Shown one piece after another: positions 1-5,874 of a stretch of DNA of 5,874 nucleotides (the stretch's first letter is position 1; each line of letters opens with the position of its first letter). Below the pieces are notes generated by a model. That model made no database searches and was not told where the DNA came from. It worked only from the letters and a program-made list of their open reading frames with translations. Position numbers and translations under genes: made by a program. Source of the stretch: Prevotellaceae bacterium UBA1786 (lineage in GTDB: Bacteria > Bacteroidota > Bacteroidia > Bacteroidales > Bacteroidaceae); the NCBI GenBank assembly GCA_002314525.1, contig DCGE01000105.1:4399-10272 (forward strand), read 5' to 3'.

Positions 1-2
1 CC

Positions 3-743
3 ACGATGGCGTCGGCCGCCATGATGATGACGAAGATGCAGGCTCTCGGCATGACGCAACGGGAAATCATGGGAACGCTTCAGCCACTTGCAGTGGAAGC
101 CCACCCTATCGACAACCCCTACCTCAACTACAATGTCTATCTGAGCAACATCATCATCCCCGCCTGCATAGCCATCTTCATCTTCCTCATGACTGCCTAC
201 ACGATAGGAGTGGAGATAAAGTTCGGCATGACAAAGGACTGGATGCAGAAAGCCAAAGGACATATTTCATCAGCAATACTCGGTAAGATTCTGCCGCAGA
301 CATTCTTCTACTCACTCATCGTATGGTTCTACCAGTACTGGCTGTTCATACATCTGGGATTTCCGCATAACTGCTCATTCACGTTCATCATGCTGGTCGG
401 ACTCATATTTGTAATGGCTTGCCAAGGCATGGGAATATTCGTGTTCGGCATAATGCCATCACTCCGAATGTCAATGAGTATCTGTGCGCTTTGGTCGGTA
501 CTCAGTTTCTCAGTCAGTGGGTTCTCGTTCCCAGTTGACGCCATGGATACACCGATTCAGGCTCTGTCATGGATGTTTCCGCTCCGTAGTTTCTTCATGA
601 TCTACCAGATGAACATCTTCCATGGATTCCCTGTCGCAGAGTCATGGATCTACTTCATCGCCCTGTCAGTATTCATACTGCTGCCTTTGCTTGTCATCAG
701 ACATCTGAAGACAGTACTTAACACATACGAATATATTCCATAA
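3..743 (+). CDS. ABC-2 type transporter permease, C-terminal part (5' end cut by window)
   Basis: Inner-membrane permease half of an ABC-2 type exporter (ABC2_membrane_3-like). The frame is open to the left edge, so the Met at position 6 is not a credible start; family members are usually about 380-400 residues, so roughly 150 are missing. Numbering from that Met, hydrophobic segments lie at about 48-70, 93-117, 124-149, 155-175 and 213-232. A conserved-looking SGFSFPVDAM (171-180), followed by a short amphipathic stretch with a Phe-Pro, corresponds to SGISWPE in the next gene, so the two are paralogues. The preceding soluble stretch with MTQREIMGTL would be the end of the extracytoplasmic domain. 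The TAA stop lies 2 bases before the next ATG, which means tight translational coupling. In Bacteroidota such pairs usually follow TolC-like and HlyD-like genes (known pattern, not visible here). The substrate is unknown; drug, lipid or siderophore export are all possible. Confidence 0.85.
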   Translation, partial: TMASAAMMMTKMQALGMTQREIMGTLQPLAVEAHPIDNPYLNYNVYLSNIIIPACIAIFIFLMTAYTIGVEIKFGMTKDWMQKAKGHISSAILGKILPQTFFYSLIVWFYQYWLFIHLGFPHNCSFTFIMLVGLIFVMACQGMGIFVFGIMPSLRMSMSICALWSVLSFSVSGFSFPVDAMDTPIQALSWMFPLRSFFMIYQMNIFHGFPVAESWIYFIALSVFILLPLLVIRHLKTVLNTYEYIP

Positions 744-745
744 AG

Positions 746-1900
746 ATGATAAGAAGACTTCTTTCAAAACTCTACCACGACCTGGAAAGTACCTTCAATA
801 TCTTCATTGAAGAGTGCAAGATGGTCTTCACCGATGCCGGAGTTGTAATCTTCTTCTTCGTCGTACCTCTCTTGTATCCGGTACTCTATTCGTGGCTCTA
901 CAACAACGAGACAATCAAAGACGTACCAGTCGTCATCGTCGATCAGTCGCATTCTCCCGAAAGCCGTGAATTCATCACCAAGATCGATGCCACCGAAGGC
1001 ATCATGGTGAAGTACCATGCCAACAGTGTAGAAGAAGGCAAACAGATCGTCATGAGTCAGGAATGCCGTGGAATCATCGTCATACCACAGGATTTCGCAT
1101 CGAAACTTATCAGAAAGGAACAGAACATAATCCATGCATACGTTGATATGAGTGGTATCCTATATTACAAAGGTGTGCTTATCTCACTGACCGATGCATC
1201 GCTTGAATACGGTCCGAAAGACCTGCCGCTGAAGTACGAGGCAGTTCCTATCTTCAATCCGGCAGCAGGATACGGAACATTCCTTCTGCCGTCCGTGCTG
1301 ATACTCATCATACAGCAGACACTCCTGCTCGGTATCGGACTTGCAGCCGGAACAGCACGCGAAAGCAACAAGTTCGGACTGTTGATATCAGAACTCCATC
1401 ACAAATACGACATGGCACATATAGTATTCGGAAAGGCAATATGCTACTTCCTCATATATATGGTTCTGGGAGTGTATATCACGGTGGCTGTACCGAACAT
1501 GTTCCACTTCATACAGCTGGCAAGTCTGATGAATATCGTACGGTTGCTCATACCATATGTCCTCGCATGTATATTCTTGGGTATGACTCTCAGCGTTCTC
1601 ATACGCTACCGCGAGAACGTCATCCTGATTATCATATTCACATCCGTGCCTTTGCTCTTCCTCAGTGGTATATCATGGCCTGAGACAGCCATTTCAAGCC
1701 CTTACAGAGCCATCGCACATCTCATACCTTCCACATTCGGAATCAACGGATACATCAAACTCAATTCAATGGGAGCAGAAGCTGCCGACATCAACAAAGA
1801 GATCATCTGGCTGTGGACCCTCGCCGGAGTATATTTCGTGACGGCATGCCTCGTATATTGGATTCAGATTACCCGGTTCCGCAATTGGAGACTGAAATAG
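746..1900 (+). CDS. ABC-2 type transporter permease (second of the pair)
   Basis: Complete 384-residue inner-membrane permease of the ABC2_membrane_3 / YhhJ-YbhR type. The order of parts is classic: a cytoplasmic N-terminus, TM1 at about 31-50, a large extracytoplasmic domain at about 51-175, then five more hydrophobic segments at about 179-201, 230-251, 267-286, 291-310 and 353-373, with a basic tail (RFRNWRLK). The external domain carries the family's signs: VVIVDQSHSPESRE (62-75), an alternating beta/alpha pattern and GIIVIPQDF (109-117). SGISWPE (307-313) precedes the last loop. Start chosen at the ATG 2 bases after the upstream stop; no Shine-Dalgarno sequence is seen, so translation probably depends on the upstream gene. 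It would pair with the preceding permease to form the membrane part of one exporter. No Walker motifs are present in either protein, so the ATPase, if used, is elsewhere. The substrate cannot be told from sequence. Confidence 0.9.
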   Translation: MIRRLLSKLYHDLESTFNIFIEECKMVFTDAGVVIFFFVVPLLYPVLYSWLYNNETIKDVPVVIVDQSHSPESREFITKIDATEGIMVKYHANSVEEGKQIVMSQECRGIIVIPQDFASKLIRKEQNIIHAYVDMSGILYYKGVLISLTDASLEYGPKDLPLKYEAVPIFNPAAGYGTFLLPSVLILIIQQTLLLGIGLAAGTARESNKFGLLISELHHKYDMAHIVFGKAICYFLIYMVLGVYITVAVPNMFHFIQLASLMNIVRLLIPYVLACIFLGMTLSVLIRYRENVILIIIFTSVPLLFLSGISWPETAISSPYRAIAHLIPSTFGINGYIKLNSMGAEAADINKEIIWLWTLAGVYFVTACLVYWIQITRFRNWRLK

Positions 1901-1912
1901 TTGAGAGTTGAG
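1899..1912 (+). repeat. Tandem 7-base repeat AGTTGAG x2
   Basis: Two perfect head-to-tail copies of AGTTGAG begin on the last two bases of the second permease's TAG stop and fill part of the 32-base gap to the porin gene; GG follows. It is a very short array. Longer arrays of similar units occur between genes in Prevotella-like genomes from general recollection; a chance origin cannot be excluded. Confidence 0.45.
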
Positions 1913-1932
1913 GGTTATAAGAATTACAAGAA

Positions 1933-3231
1933 ATGAAACTAAAAAGACAAAACAATATGAGATTTATCACATTTGCCGTAATGGCGTTGTTCACAATGCC
2001 GATGATGGCACAGAACGAAGAAGGAGATAATGACATCGACCTGTATAATGACAACGGTTCTTACGCCCCACGCTTAACTATTTCAGGTTATGGGGAGTTC
2101 GGAGGTTCCGCTCGCAATTATACAGGTAGCAGGTTCTTAACTGAAAAAGGACCGGACACAGAAAACTCCCTTGTTTTCACTATTCCAGCGATAGGATTCA
2201 ACATTGACTACTTTGTTAATAAGAACATCAGCCTTTCAGGTAAAGCAGAATATCTGAGCAATTCCGGAATCCGTCTGGACAAACTGACACTTGACTACGC
2301 GTTCCGTCCTGAATTCCACGCTACCGGAGGTATCTTCACCCTTCCTATCGGATATGGAAATACCGATTTCCGATTCTCCGAAAATTTCACTATCGGAAGA
2401 CCTGAAGGAGAAAGTGCCATCATGCCGATGCCTTTCACTGAATGCGGAGTGTCGTTGTCCGGCAGATTCGCTTTCGGACTTGACTATCAAGCATCAGTGA
2501 CCACGGGTGTTGATGCAACATACTTCACATCTCAAAGTTTCGTCAAGGAATCACATCAAGGCTTCACGAAGAATGAAGGCAATTTCATATCACCAGCAGC
2601 GACACTCCGCCTGGGGTATTCCGGTTTCAAGGGACTTAAGGTCGGAGCAGGCATATACTATTGTCCAAATACAGCAAGGAACATGGCGACCTACACCAGC
2701 TTCAAGAGTTTTTTCAATCCAGAGCGAAAAGTGCCACTTACCATATACTATGCTGATTTGGAGTATATCCACCAATGGTTCACCATTCGCGGAAGTTTCC
2801 TCGAAGGCAATATGGGAAATTCATATTTTCTCACTAACTATTTCAGCGAACTTATCAAAGACAGCATTGCCGGTGATATCAAGTATGACGGAGGCAACAT
2901 AGCCAAACTGGCGCGTACATATATGGGTGAAATAGGCATCAATGTCAAGAATATCCTATATCCGGAAACCGACGGTCCCGATATCATCCCGTTTTTCCAT
3001 TACGAGTACTACAACAGTCAGGAAAAAGGTCAGGCAAGCAGTGTCAAGATGGATCCGCGCGGCAAGGTGAGGATGATGAGTTTCGGCGTCAACTGGCGTC
3101 CTACTGACGGAGTGATGCTCAAATGCAACTACACCACACGCAAGATCGGCGACGGTCCATCCGCCGGATTACTGAACATGAACGAAATCAATCTCGGTCT
3201 TGCCTACGACTTCTCGCTTCTCGAACTCTGA
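1933..3231 (+). CDS. Outer-membrane beta-barrel protein, OprO/OprP-like porin family
   Basis: Secreted barrel protein of 432 residues. A signal peptide is clear: basic n-region, hydrophobic core FITFAVMALF (11-20), cleavage probably after MMA at residue 26, giving a mature N-terminus QNEEGDND. The start could instead be the Met at residue 9 (base 1957), which also gives a workable signal peptide; neither has a Shine-Dalgarno sequence. After a short acidic linker (28-42) the rest is alternating beta-strands with aromatic girdle residues and Gly/Asn/Asp turns, beginning LTISGYGEFGG (48-58). A segment with GGIFTLPIGYGN, then RPEGESAIMPMPFTECG, resembles the 'RPE-x-E...P...E-x-G' block of phosphate-selective porin O/P-like proteins in Bacteroidota; this recognition is from memory. 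It would form an outer-membrane channel of unknown solute. It lies 32 bases after the permease pair and may share its transcript. Its last 28 bases overlap the convergent symporter gene. After the expected final aromatic (Phe427) there are five extra residues, SLLEL. Confidence 0.72.
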   Translation: MKLKRQNNMRFITFAVMALFTMPMMAQNEEGDNDIDLYNDNGSYAPRLTISGYGEFGGSARNYTGSRFLTEKGPDTENSLVFTIPAIGFNIDYFVNKNISLSGKAEYLSNSGIRLDKLTLDYAFRPEFHATGGIFTLPIGYGNTDFRFSENFTIGRPEGESAIMPMPFTECGVSLSGRFAFGLDYQASVTTGVDATYFTSQSFVKESHQGFTKNEGNFISPAATLRLGYSGFKGLKVGAGIYYCPNTARNMATYTSFKSFFNPERKVPLTIYYADLEYIHQWFTIRGSFLEGNMGNSYFLTNYFSELIKDSIAGDIKYDGGNIAKLARTYMGEIGINVKNILYPETDGPDIIPFFHYEYYNSQEKGQASSVKMDPRGKVRMMSFGVNWRPTDGVMLKCNYTTRKIGDGPSAGLLNMNEINLGLAYDFSLLEL

Positions 3232-4607
3232 TGGCCCTCAAGTTCATCAAGTGCCTTTTTGGCTTTCGGAAACAGGAATATCAGTACTATGATGTTGATC
3301 CAGGCAGTCAGTCCTACACCGATGTCACCGAGAGTCCACGCTGTATCTGAGGCAGTGCAAGCACCAACGACGACGAGGATGAGCGAAACAAACTGATAAC
3401 CCCTTACGGCAATAGTCTCCATACGGCTGTTGCCGTTTTTCATGCTCCTCAGAATATATACAATACTCGACTCGGAATAGAAGTAATAGGCCATGATGGT
3501 TGTAAAGACGAAGAACAGCAGAGCAATCGTGACAAACAGCGCACCAAAGCCGTTGAACACGCTGTCGATAGCCGTCTGAGTATAGGCTACGTAGTTGTTG
3601 CCAAGTTCTTCAGCACCACAGTAAAGCATCTCGTGCGTATTGGCATCGAACACATTGAAAGCACCTGTACAAAGAATCATCAAAGCCGTCGATGTGCATA
3701 TCAGCAGAGTATCAACATAGACGGAGAAAGCCTGAACCAGTCCTTGCTTTGCCGGCATGTCGTTCGTGGCACTTGCCGAGACAATGGCACCTCCACCCTG
3801 ACCTGCCTCGTTTGAGAATAATCCACGCTTTACACCCATCGATATCGTACTGCCGATAATACCTCCTACCAGAGGATTAATGGCAAAGGCATCGGTAACT
3901 ATCATTGCGAACACACCAGGAACTTTCTCGTAGTTCATGCCGATGATGATCAATGCCATCAAGATATAGGTGATTGCCATAAAAGGAGTGACAGCCGTAG
4001 CTGTATGGGCAATTCTCCTTATCCCACCGAACACCACCAGCGCCAGTATGAAAGCCAGAATCAATCCGGTCACCAGAGGGCTGACAGACATGGAGTTTTC
4101 AAATGCAACAGACACCCCGTTCGACTGAACCATAATCAAGAGCATACCGTAACCCAGAACCGTCAGAACGGCAAACAGGATTCCAAGCCACTTCAATCCT
4201 AATCCGTGTTCTATGTACGATGCAGGTCCGCCCCACAGAGCATTCCGATGTTTGAACTTGAAGATCTGAGCCAAAGTCGATTCCGTGAATGCCGTTGATG
4301 CACCCAGAAAAGCCGTGATCCACATCCAGAACACAGCTCCGGGGCCACCGAGTGCGATGGCTGTGGCGACACCCACAATATTTCCAGTACCCACCCTACC
4401 CGAAAGTGCTACACAGAAAGCCTGAAACGGAGAGAAAGACTTTGATGCAGCATCCTTCTGTCTGGAGAAGAGCAATCTTGCCATAAGTCCGATCTTCCTC
4501 AGTTGCACACAACGGGTTCTTATCGTGAAGTACAACCCAGCACCAACCAACAGTACCACCAAGGCCGGGCTCCATACTATGTCATTTATCAAACCTACGA
4601 TATCCAT
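3204..4607 (-). CDS. Alanine/glycine:cation symporter (AGCS family, Na+/alanine)
   Basis: Inner-membrane secondary transporter that takes up alanine, glycine or a related small amino acid with Na+ (or H+). The 467 residues are usual for the family. Visible signs: N-terminal INDIVWSPALVVLLVGAGLY with TIRTRCVQLRK (28-38), typical of AGCS starts; ALSGRVGTGNIVGVATAI (67-84), the conserved cation/substrate-site helix; GGPGAVFWMWITAFLG (87-102), which fits the sodium:alanine symporter signature as I recall it (PS00873); WGGPASYIE (125-133); and RGLFSNEAGQGGGA (261-274). About ten or more hydrophobic helices follow in the LeuT-like fold. The tail is charged (KAKKALDELEG). Start: the frame extends to a TTG at 4628, but the ATG at 4607 gives the usual family N-terminus and is preferred. 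It lies 28 bases after the flavoprotein stop, so the two are probably cotranscribed. The 3' end overlaps the porin gene antisense. The 'GQGGG' variant, where many homologues have G-(L/M)-G-S, hints at a subfamily with its own preference. Confidence 0.93.
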   Translation of the reverse strand: MDIVGLINDIVWSPALVVLLVGAGLYFTIRTRCVQLRKIGLMARLLFSRQKDAASKSFSPFQAFCVALSGRVGTGNIVGVATAIALGGPGAVFWMWITAFLGASTAFTESTLAQIFKFKHRNALWGGPASYIEHGLGLKWLGILFAVLTVLGYGMLLIMVQSNGVSVAFENSMSVSPLVTGLILAFILALVVFGGIRRIAHTATAVTPFMAITYILMALIIIGMNYEKVPGVFAMIVTDAFAINPLVGGIIGSTISMGVKRGLFSNEAGQGGGAIVSASATNDMPAKQGLVQAFSVYVDTLLICTSTALMILCTGAFNVFDANTHEMLYCGAEELGNNYVAYTQTAIDSVFNGFGALFVTIALLFFVFTTIMAYYFYSESSIVYILRSMKNGNSRMETIAVRGYQFVSLILVVVGACTASDTAWTLGDIGVGLTAWINIIVLIFLFPKAKKALDELEGHQSSRSEKS

Positions 4608-4616
4608 TGTACAGTC

Positions 4617-4629
4617 TTTGAAATTCAAA
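4617..4629. promoter_or_regulatory. Short palindrome TTTGAA-A-TTCAAA before the symporter start
   Basis: A 13-base inverted repeat with 6-base arms around one central base lies in the 28-base gap between the flavoprotein stop and the preferred ATG of the symporter. It could be an operator half-site pair or influence translation of the downstream gene. It is short and AT-rich, so chance is a fair alternative. If the TTG at 4628 were the true start, the palindrome would fall inside the coding region. Confidence 0.2.
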
Positions 4630-4635
4630 AAGCTA

Positions 4636-5778
4636 TTACTGTCCCGCAGCTTTTGCTGCTATCCTTCCTGACGCCATGACCTCGGTGAGAGCATTTCCAC
4701 CCAAACGGTTACCGCCGAAGAACCCACCTGTCACCTCACCGGCTGCATAAAGTCCCGGTATTGGCTTACCATGCTTATTGAGTACCCTGCGTTGGAGATC
4801 TACCCGAAGACCGCCTATGGTATGATGTGCAGCAGGAGCCAGAAGACGGATTCTGAGATCGGCACTGTCAAGTGAATAGGTGGATTTGTCGTATGAACCA
4901 TCTGACTTCAGCTTGACATCACCGATGGTAGCGATTGGATGGGCTTTTCCAACGTCTTCAAGTTGGTGACCTTCCATGACAGCCTTGTCGTAAGCCATGA
5001 TATTGTCCTTCAACGTCTTTACATCCGTATTGAGTCCCATTGACTTTATTGCCTTGTCAAGTTCTGCGCCCTTGTATCCCCATTCCTTTCCCTGGATGTT
5101 ACCCTCGAAAGGTCCCATACCAGCATAGCCAACACCGAATCCACGTGTGATGTACAGGAATACGCCTTTGACACCGTCATTATCAATTCCGTTCTGGAAA
5201 GCAGCAAGTGAAAGCACATCACGCTCAGTACATTCATCAACATAGCGTTCTGCTGATTTCGGACTTACGAACACGGCACTCTCCACACCACCCATAGCTA
5301 TTGAGCCATCGGAAGCATATGCGAGAGGAAGCAACTGTGTCCAACCTTCACCTATGACATCAGCCTCTAAACTCTCTGCCATCCTTATGCCGTCACCCTG
5401 CATCGACGAACGATTGGTGGTGCCTAAACGACCGGAGAGATATTCAGATTTCCAGTAGTTGTTTGTTTCAATGACTTTCTGTATATTAGCAGCATATCCT
5501 CCTGTTGCTATGATGACACCTTTGCGAGCATAAGCCGTGACCTGAGTGCCGTCACTCACCATGGCCTTCACACCACAAACGCGACCATTCTTCACTATCA
5601 GTTCATTGGCCGATGTAAGCCTCATTACCTTATTGTGGGAATCTGCACGCAGTGCCATAGTCATCGGTGCCATTACGTATGAACCCCAGTTGCCTGGATA
5701 GAACTCCTTTGTACCATCACCGTCGGCATCAGTCTCACAGCCCTTCATGACGTTTCCACGATACCACAAAGCACCCAC
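4636..5778 (-). CDS. FAD-dependent fumarate-reductase-like flavoprotein, C-terminal part (probably disrupted gene)
   Basis: Belongs to the FAD_binding_2 / flavocytochrome c family (fumarate, urocanate and related acrylate reductases), which reduces a C=C bond by hydride transfer from FAD. Numbering from the GTG at 5778: GVIIATGGYA (87-96), the second FAD-contact strand; GDG (128-130); ERYVDECTERD (177-187), matching the 'RFVNE.TTRD' region with the catalytic Arg; AHHTIGGL (317-324), the substrate His; GLYAAGEVTGG (342-352); and GGNRLGGNAL (355-364), with the substrate-binding Arg. The last three are strong signatures. The N-terminal GxGxxG Rossmann motif, expected some 130-160 residues earlier, is absent. 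The reading frame remains protein-like for ten codons upstream (to 5808: TQGFTGEPTL), then meets TAA at 5809-5811. So the GTG is not a convincing start, and the gene is probably interrupted by a nonsense or frameshift change, or a sequence error. No heme CxxCH motif is seen. It precedes the symporter gene by 28 bases. Substrate unknown. Confidence 0.85.
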   Translation of the reverse strand: MGALWYRGNVMKGCETDADGDGTKEFYPGNWGSYVMAPMTMALRADSHNKVMRLTSANELIVKNGRVCGVKAMVSDGTQVTAYARKGVIIATGGYAANIQKVIETNNYWKSEYLSGRLGTTNRSSMQGDGIRMAESLEADVIGEGWTQLLPLAYASDGSIAMGGVESAVFVSPKSAERYVDECTERDVLSLAAFQNGIDNDGVKGVFLYITRGFGVGYAGMGPFEGNIQGKEWGYKGAELDKAIKSMGLNTDVKTLKDNIMAYDKAVMEGHQLEDVGKAHPIATIGDVKLKSDGSYDKSTYSLDSADLRIRLLAPAAHHTIGGLRVDLQRRVLNKHGKPIPGLYAAGEVTGGFFGGNRLGGNALTEVMASGRIAAKAAGQ

Positions 5779-5808
5779 AAGAGTAGGCTCACCAGTAAAA
5801 CCCTGTGT

Positions 5809-5874
5809 TTATCCGAAGATGAGCGATAGCCTGTAGAGGAAGAAGTCAATGTCAACTACTCCTCTCAGTTGAGC
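5809..5874 (-). pseudogene. Possible 5' remnant of the flavoprotein gene, ending in in-frame TAA
   Basis: Reading toward the flavoprotein, the same frame gives 21 open codons from the window edge (ending DFFLYRLSLIFG) and then TAA at 5809-5811, ten codons before the GTG at 5776-5778. The codons in this stretch favour C-ending Asp, Phe, Leu, Tyr and Ile codons, as in the neighbouring genes, while the other two minus-strand frames each carry two stops within their first ten codons. This suggests that the stretch is coding. It is either the upstream half of the same gene split by a nonsense change or nearby frameshift, or the end of a separate upstream gene. The peptide is too short to identify. 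Confidence 0.35.

Noticed and set aside
21..38. ATG-ATG-ATG run as a short repeat or start region
   Set aside because: It encodes consecutive Met residues inside a frame that is open to the window edge; it is too short to be a meaningful repeat.
764..1135. Minus-strand open frame of 123 codons
   Set aside because: It lies wholly inside the second permease gene. Its acidic, repetitive composition is a mirror of the permease codons and no family features are visible.
1840..1932. Separate promoter for the porin gene inside the end of the second permease
   Set aside because: TATATTGG is a poor match to TAnnTTTG and no suitable -33 TTTG box was found.
2236..2490. Overlapping open frames on both strands inside the porin gene
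   Set aside because: Ser/Glu-rich shadow translations of the barrel's coding sequence with no independent support.
2507..2902. Plus-strand open frame of 131 codons within the porin gene
   Set aside because: It is out of frame with a well-supported secreted barrel protein and shows no domain or signal sequence; an alternative-frame shadow.
3251..3264. GCC-TTTTT-GGC hairpin near the convergent gene ends as a possible terminator
   Set aside because: Only a 3-base stem; it sits inside the symporter coding region and lacks a following T-run on either strand in the right place.
4628..4628. TTG as the symporter start, giving seven extra residues
   Set aside because: The ATG at 4607 yields the usual AGCS N-terminus; the extra residues (NFKDCT) add nothing recognisable.
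4620..4645. Bacteroidota-type promoter (TAnnTTTG) before the symporter on the minus strand
   Set aside because: TAGCTTTT comes close but lacks the final G, and no TTTG box is found about 20 bases upstream.

Overview
The window looks like a chromosomal piece of a Bacteroidota (Bacteroidales, Prevotella-like) genome. The reasons are moderate GC, genes with A-rich leaders and no clear Shine-Dalgarno sequence, a porin-type outer-membrane protein whose signal peptide ends Ala|Gln, and a paired ABC-2 permease module of a kind common in this phylum. The taxonomic call is an inference from style; there is no marker gene.

Layout: the left part (about 1-3231) reads on the plus strand. It holds the C-terminal two thirds of one ABC-2 type export permease, cut by the window edge. 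A complete second ABC-2 permease follows after only 2 bases. After a further 32 bases comes an outer-membrane beta-barrel protein with a signal peptide, resembling phosphate-selective (OprO/OprP-like) porins. The right part (3204-5874) reads on the minus strand. An FAD-dependent fumarate-reductase-like flavoprotein (C-terminal part) comes first, followed after a short gap by a complete alanine/glycine:cation symporter (AGCS family). The two blocks converge, and the last 28 bases of the porin gene and the symporter gene overlap antisense.

How the genes work together: the two permeases are probably the two membrane halves of one exporter whose adaptor (HlyD-like), any ATPase and any TolC partner would lie upstream of the window. 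The porin may share their transcript because the gap is short. The minus-strand pair could link uptake of a small amino acid to a periplasmic or membrane-associated flavin reductase, but that is only suggested by adjacency.

The least ordinary point is the flavoprotein. Its N-terminal FAD-binding Rossmann part is not joined in frame to the rest. A TAA lies in frame just upstream of what reads as conserved protein, so the gene is probably broken, or carries a sequence error. In addition, the substrate-binding His of classical fumarate reductases appears to be Leu, which suggests another acrylate-type acceptor. No RNA genes, mobile elements, CRISPR arrays or gene-free stretches over 300 bases were seen. 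I found no convincing new system; most of the window is ordinary membrane transport.
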